From: Kineosporia succinea
GTDB taxonomy: Bacteria; Actinomycetota; Actinomycetes; Actinomycetales; Kineosporiaceae
Direction of reading: 5' to 3'
DNA: 64,000 nucleotides
Assembly (NCBI RefSeq): GCF_030811555.1
Contig: NZ_JAUSQZ010000001.1
Location: forward strand, 6,631,241-6,695,240
Shown here: positions 61,517 to 64,000 of the stretch, piece after piece
Layout of the letters: each line of letters starts with the position of its first letter
Numbering within the stretch: the first letter of the stretch is position 1
The notes under the pieces: model-generated
The model's database searches: none
Seen by the model: only the letters and a program-made list of their open reading frames with translations
What the model was told of the DNA's origin: nothing
Translations under genes and position numbers: made by a program

Positions 61517-63763
61517 ATGCCGATCATCGTCATGACCAAGCAGGGCTCCAAGCTGGACGCCTCGATCAAGAAGAAGGCCTACTCTTTCCTGGAAAAACTG
61601 GCCGAGGACGACACCACCCTGGGCCTGCACATCGAGCCCATCCAGAACAGCGCCGACCCCAAGGTCCGCACCGGCCGGGTCGACCAGGCCTACCGAGCCG
61701 TCCTGTTCAGGCTGCCCGGCGAGCAGGAGACCACGTACGTCTTCTACGGCATCTGGATGCACGACGATGCCATCGCGATCGCCAAAAAGGTCGTCCTGGA
61801 ACTCAACCCGGTTAACGGCATCACCGAGATCCGCACCGTCGAGCCCGCCGAGATCTCTAAGGTCACGCCCGTGGTCACCGCACGGGTCCCCGACCAGCGG
61901 ACCATCACGCAGCAGCCGGCGCTCCTAGCGGCCCACGGCGTTACGCTGCCCGACCTGCTCGATCTGGGTATCGACCAGAACCTGGCCGAGAACGCCCTGC
62001 AGGTCACCGACGAGGACGGTCTGGAGGCCCTACTCAGCGATGCGGTCGAGTGGCAGGGCATGGCCCTGATCGAACTGGGCGCCGGAACCAGCGTCACCGA
62101 CGTCCGTGACCATTTCAGCCTGACCAAGCATGCCGTCCCGGCGACGTCGACCTCTCCGGTCAGCGCCAGCGCGGCCATCGTGGCGGGCATGAGCCACCCC
62201 GCCGCGCAGATGACCTTCGCCTACGCCGCGAACAACGACGAACTGCGCCGGATCATCGAGGGAGGCGACTTCGGGGCCTGGCGGGTCTGGCTGCACCCCG
62301 AACAGCGCCGCTACGTCGACAAGACCTGGAACGGCCCGTTCCGGCTCTCCGGCGGCGCTGGCACCGGCAAGACCGTCGTCGTCCTGCACCGCGCCGCAGA
62401 GCTGGCCCGACGCCACCCCCACGCCCGGATCATCCTCACCACCTTCACCACCAACCTGGCCACCGCCCTGTCCACCCAGCTCAACCACCTCGACCCCACC
62501 CTGCCCCGAACCCAGAACCTCGCCGAGCCCGGCATCCACATCACCGGCATCGATGCCCTGGCCTCAGCGGTACTGCGGAACGCCGCTCGCGCAGGCCAAG
62601 ACCTCAGTGAGGACATCATCGCGGTCCTGGGCTCTGAGGCCGCAGGGTCGGCCGTCACCGGAAGTAACGCACCTACCCGCATCGGTGGCGTGTCCTGGCG
62701 GGACGCTCTGGACGTGGCCGGCTCAGCGCTGCCACCGGAACTGCAGTCCGAGTCGTTCATGGCCGCCGAGTACGGATCGGTGATCCTGCCCAACCTGATC
62801 ACCACCCGCGAGCAGTACTACCGGGCCCGCCGCCCCGGCCGAGGTGTCGCCCTGGACCGAGGCCGCCGCAAGGCCGTCTGGGAGGTCGTCCAGGCTCGCC
62901 GCGCCCAAGCCCGCATCGACGGCGTCCACGACTTCGCCGAAACTTCCGCCATTGCCGCCGCCCACCTACGCCGCACCGCCGACACCGGCCTGCCCGCCGA
63001 CCACGTCCTCGTCGACGAAGGACAAGACCTCTCAGCCACCCACTGGCAACTACTACGAGCCCTGGTCGCCGAACACCCCGACGACCTCTTCATCGCCGAG
63101 GACTCCCACCAGCGCATCTACGGCCGCCGCATCGTCCTCAGCCAATTCGGGATCCGTATCGTCGGACGATCCCAACGCCTCACCCTGAACTACCGCACCA
63201 CGGCGGAGAACCTAGCCTTCGCCCTGCGGGTGCTCTCCGGTGGCAGCTACACCGATCTCGAAGAAACCGCGGAAGACTCCACCGCCTACCGCTCAGCCCG
63301 CCGTGGCAAGTCGCCCGCGATTGGGGGCCGAGACTCCTTACGTTCCGAACTCGACCACACCGCAACTCTGCTCCAGACATGGAGCGACGCCACGGACGCG
63401 CCCGAAACGCTCGCTGTCTTGGTCCGGGACCGATTCCAGCGCGACCGTGTGGTCAATGGCCTAGCCGAACGCGGGCTCGCCGTTCGGGCGGTGGACCGGG
63501 AAGAGATCAAACCTGGCCAGCCAGTTGTGATGACCATGCACCGGGCCAAAGGCACCGAGTTCTCCAAGGTCCTCCTATTCGGCATCAACGAAGGCTCCAT
63601 CCCAGCCGGGCTGAAGGATGAGAAATACTCCGACGACGCCTGGAACGACGCGCTGCTACGAGAGCGATCTCTGCTCTACGTCGCCGCAACCCGTGCACGC
63701 GACGAACTAGCCGTCACCTGGAGCGGAGACGCAAGCTCTCTACTGTCAGCTGCAACCGAGTAG
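61517..63763 (+). CDS. UvrD-type helicase with RelE/ParE-like N-terminal domain
   Basis: A 748-residue superfamily 1 helicase. Residues 1-110 resemble a RelE/ParE toxin-type fold (LDASIKKKAYSFLEKLAEDD ... VRTGRVDQAYRAVLFRL ... YVFYGIWMHDDAIAIAKKV). After a linker, Walker A is RLSGGAGTGKTVVVLHRAAELARR (about 275-298), Walker B HVLVDEGQDLSATHWQLLRAL (about 496-516), LTLNYRTTAENLAFAL is motif IV-like, and VVMTMHRAKGTEFSKVLLFG and SLLYVAATRARDELAVTWSG (about 720-739) close the helicase core. It follows the giant protein by 14 bp with ribosome site GGAGGAAAA, the only gap in the operon without overlap. Its role may be strand unwinding or translocation in the same defence complex. Confidence 0.88.
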   Translation: MPIIVMTKQGSKLDASIKKKAYSFLEKLAEDDTTLGLHIEPIQNSADPKVRTGRVDQAYRAVLFRLPGEQETTYVFYGIWMHDDAIAIAKKVVLELNPVNGITEIRTVEPAEISKVTPVVTARVPDQRTITQQPALLAAHGVTLPDLLDLGIDQNLAENALQVTDEDGLEALLSDAVEWQGMALIELGAGTSVTDVRDHFSLTKHAVPATSTSPVSASAAIVAGMSHPAAQMTFAYAANNDELRRIIEGGDFGAWRVWLHPEQRRYVDKTWNGPFRLSGGAGTGKTVVVLHRAAELARRHPHARIILTTFTTNLATALSTQLNHLDPTLPRTQNLAEPGIHITGIDALASAVLRNAARAGQDLSEDIIAVLGSEAAGSAVTGSNAPTRIGGVSWRDALDVAGSALPPELQSESFMAAEYGSVILPNLITTREQYYRARRPGRGVALDRGRRKAVWEVVQARRAQARIDGVHDFAETSAIAAAHLRRTADTGLPADHVLVDEGQDLSATHWQLLRALVAEHPDDLFIAEDSHQRIYGRRIVLSQFGIRIVGRSQRLTLNYRTTAENLAFALRVLSGGSYTDLEETAEDSTAYRSARRGKSPAIGGRDSLRSELDHTATLLQTWSDATDAPETLAVLVRDRFQRDRVVNGLAERGLAVRAVDREEIKPGQPVVMTMHRAKGTEFSKVLLFGINEGSIPAGLKDEKYSDDAWNDALLRERSLLYVAATRARDELAVTWSGDASSLLSAATE

Positions 63764-63809
63764 GAACATCGACAGATCCTGGCGGCTTGTAGAGGTTGCC
63801 GAGAAAGAC

Positions 63810-63847
63810 GTCGGCGACGCAACACTCCGGATGTTGTCGTCGCCGAC
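63810..63847 (+). terminator. Hairpin terminator of the defence operon
   Basis: Arms GTCGGCGACG and CGTCGCCGAC are exact complements, and CAACA/TGTTG extends the stem with one bulged T and a 7-base loop (CTCCGGA). It lies 47 bp past the helicase stop. The remaining bases to the window end hold no gene I can support. Confidence 0.8.
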
Positions 63848-64000
63848 GCGGCGGCTGTCCTTTATGGCAGTACGGTCGAGAGGCCCCGGTGCGAGCAGCC
63901 TGCTCGGCGACATCGTGTACCTGACCGCGAGTCTGCAGTACCCCAGACCATTGGCGATAAGCCGGACGGACGGTACTGGTGCTGCGGCCGTGCTGCGTGC

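Noticed and set aside
63764-64000. A second copy of the tRNA-Leu attachment core (attR)
   Set aside because: I saw no match to the tRNA 3' end here or elsewhere to the right of the recombinase.

Overview
The window is very GC-rich DNA from an actinomycete-type bacterium. The signs are strong third-position G/C, frequent GTG starts, ATGA gene overlaps, a DmdR/IdeR-like iron box, and families typical of Streptomyces relatives (LAL-type LuxR regulator, SCO4226-like and SAV_915-like proteins). I cannot name the genus from sequence alone.

The left part (1-23.8 kb) looks like ordinary chromosome. It holds the end of an RND exporter, a LAL regulator, a small SCO4226-like protein, and a LysR regulator facing an inositol-monophosphatase-like gene and an NAD(P)-binding oxidoreductase. 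A sugar operon follows (split transketolase, FGGY kinase, TIM-barrel isomerase) whose enzyme set matches the D-apiose transketolase route. Next come an iron-box-controlled heterodimeric ABC pair, a secreted GH18 chitinase, a SAV_915-like protein, a DinB-like protein, a secreted M15-like peptidase and a PhzF-like isomerase. A TerC membrane protein lies behind a yybP-ykoY (Mn2+) riboswitch, then a DsbA-TetR pair led by an overlooked 39-codon cysteine peptide, and tRNA-Leu(GAG).

From the tRNA-Leu 3' end rightwards the content is accessory. A large serine recombinase ends inside the tRNA, which suggests an attachment site. It is followed by a frameshifted IS256-family transposase and an intact ISL3-family insertion sequence with inverted repeats and a near-perfect 8-bp target duplication. 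No second attachment site is visible, so the island's right limit is not in view.

The rest is mostly conflict and defence machinery. (a) A leftward operon at 29.2-35.7 kb encodes a TIR protein, a MoxR-like AAA+ ATPase, a vWA-like protein and a 1206-residue VMAP-like STAND protein. That protein strings together caspase-like, ATPase, cyclase-like and alpha/beta-hydrolase-like segments, several of which lack their catalytic residues. (b) Divergent genes follow: a two-helix membrane protein, and a TIR-TM-WD40 protein leading into MoxR, DUF58, a transglutaminase-like membrane protein without its cysteine, and a PKD/beta-helix surface protein. (c) A rightward operon at 47.6-63.8 kb encodes a SNF2/RapA-like helicase, an Eco57I-type adenine methylase, a 2117-residue helicase-DUF1998-nuclease protein and a UvrD-type helicase with a RelE/ParE-like N-terminus. 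This set resembles class 1 DISARM but has a different architecture and is the strongest candidate for an undescribed defence system here.
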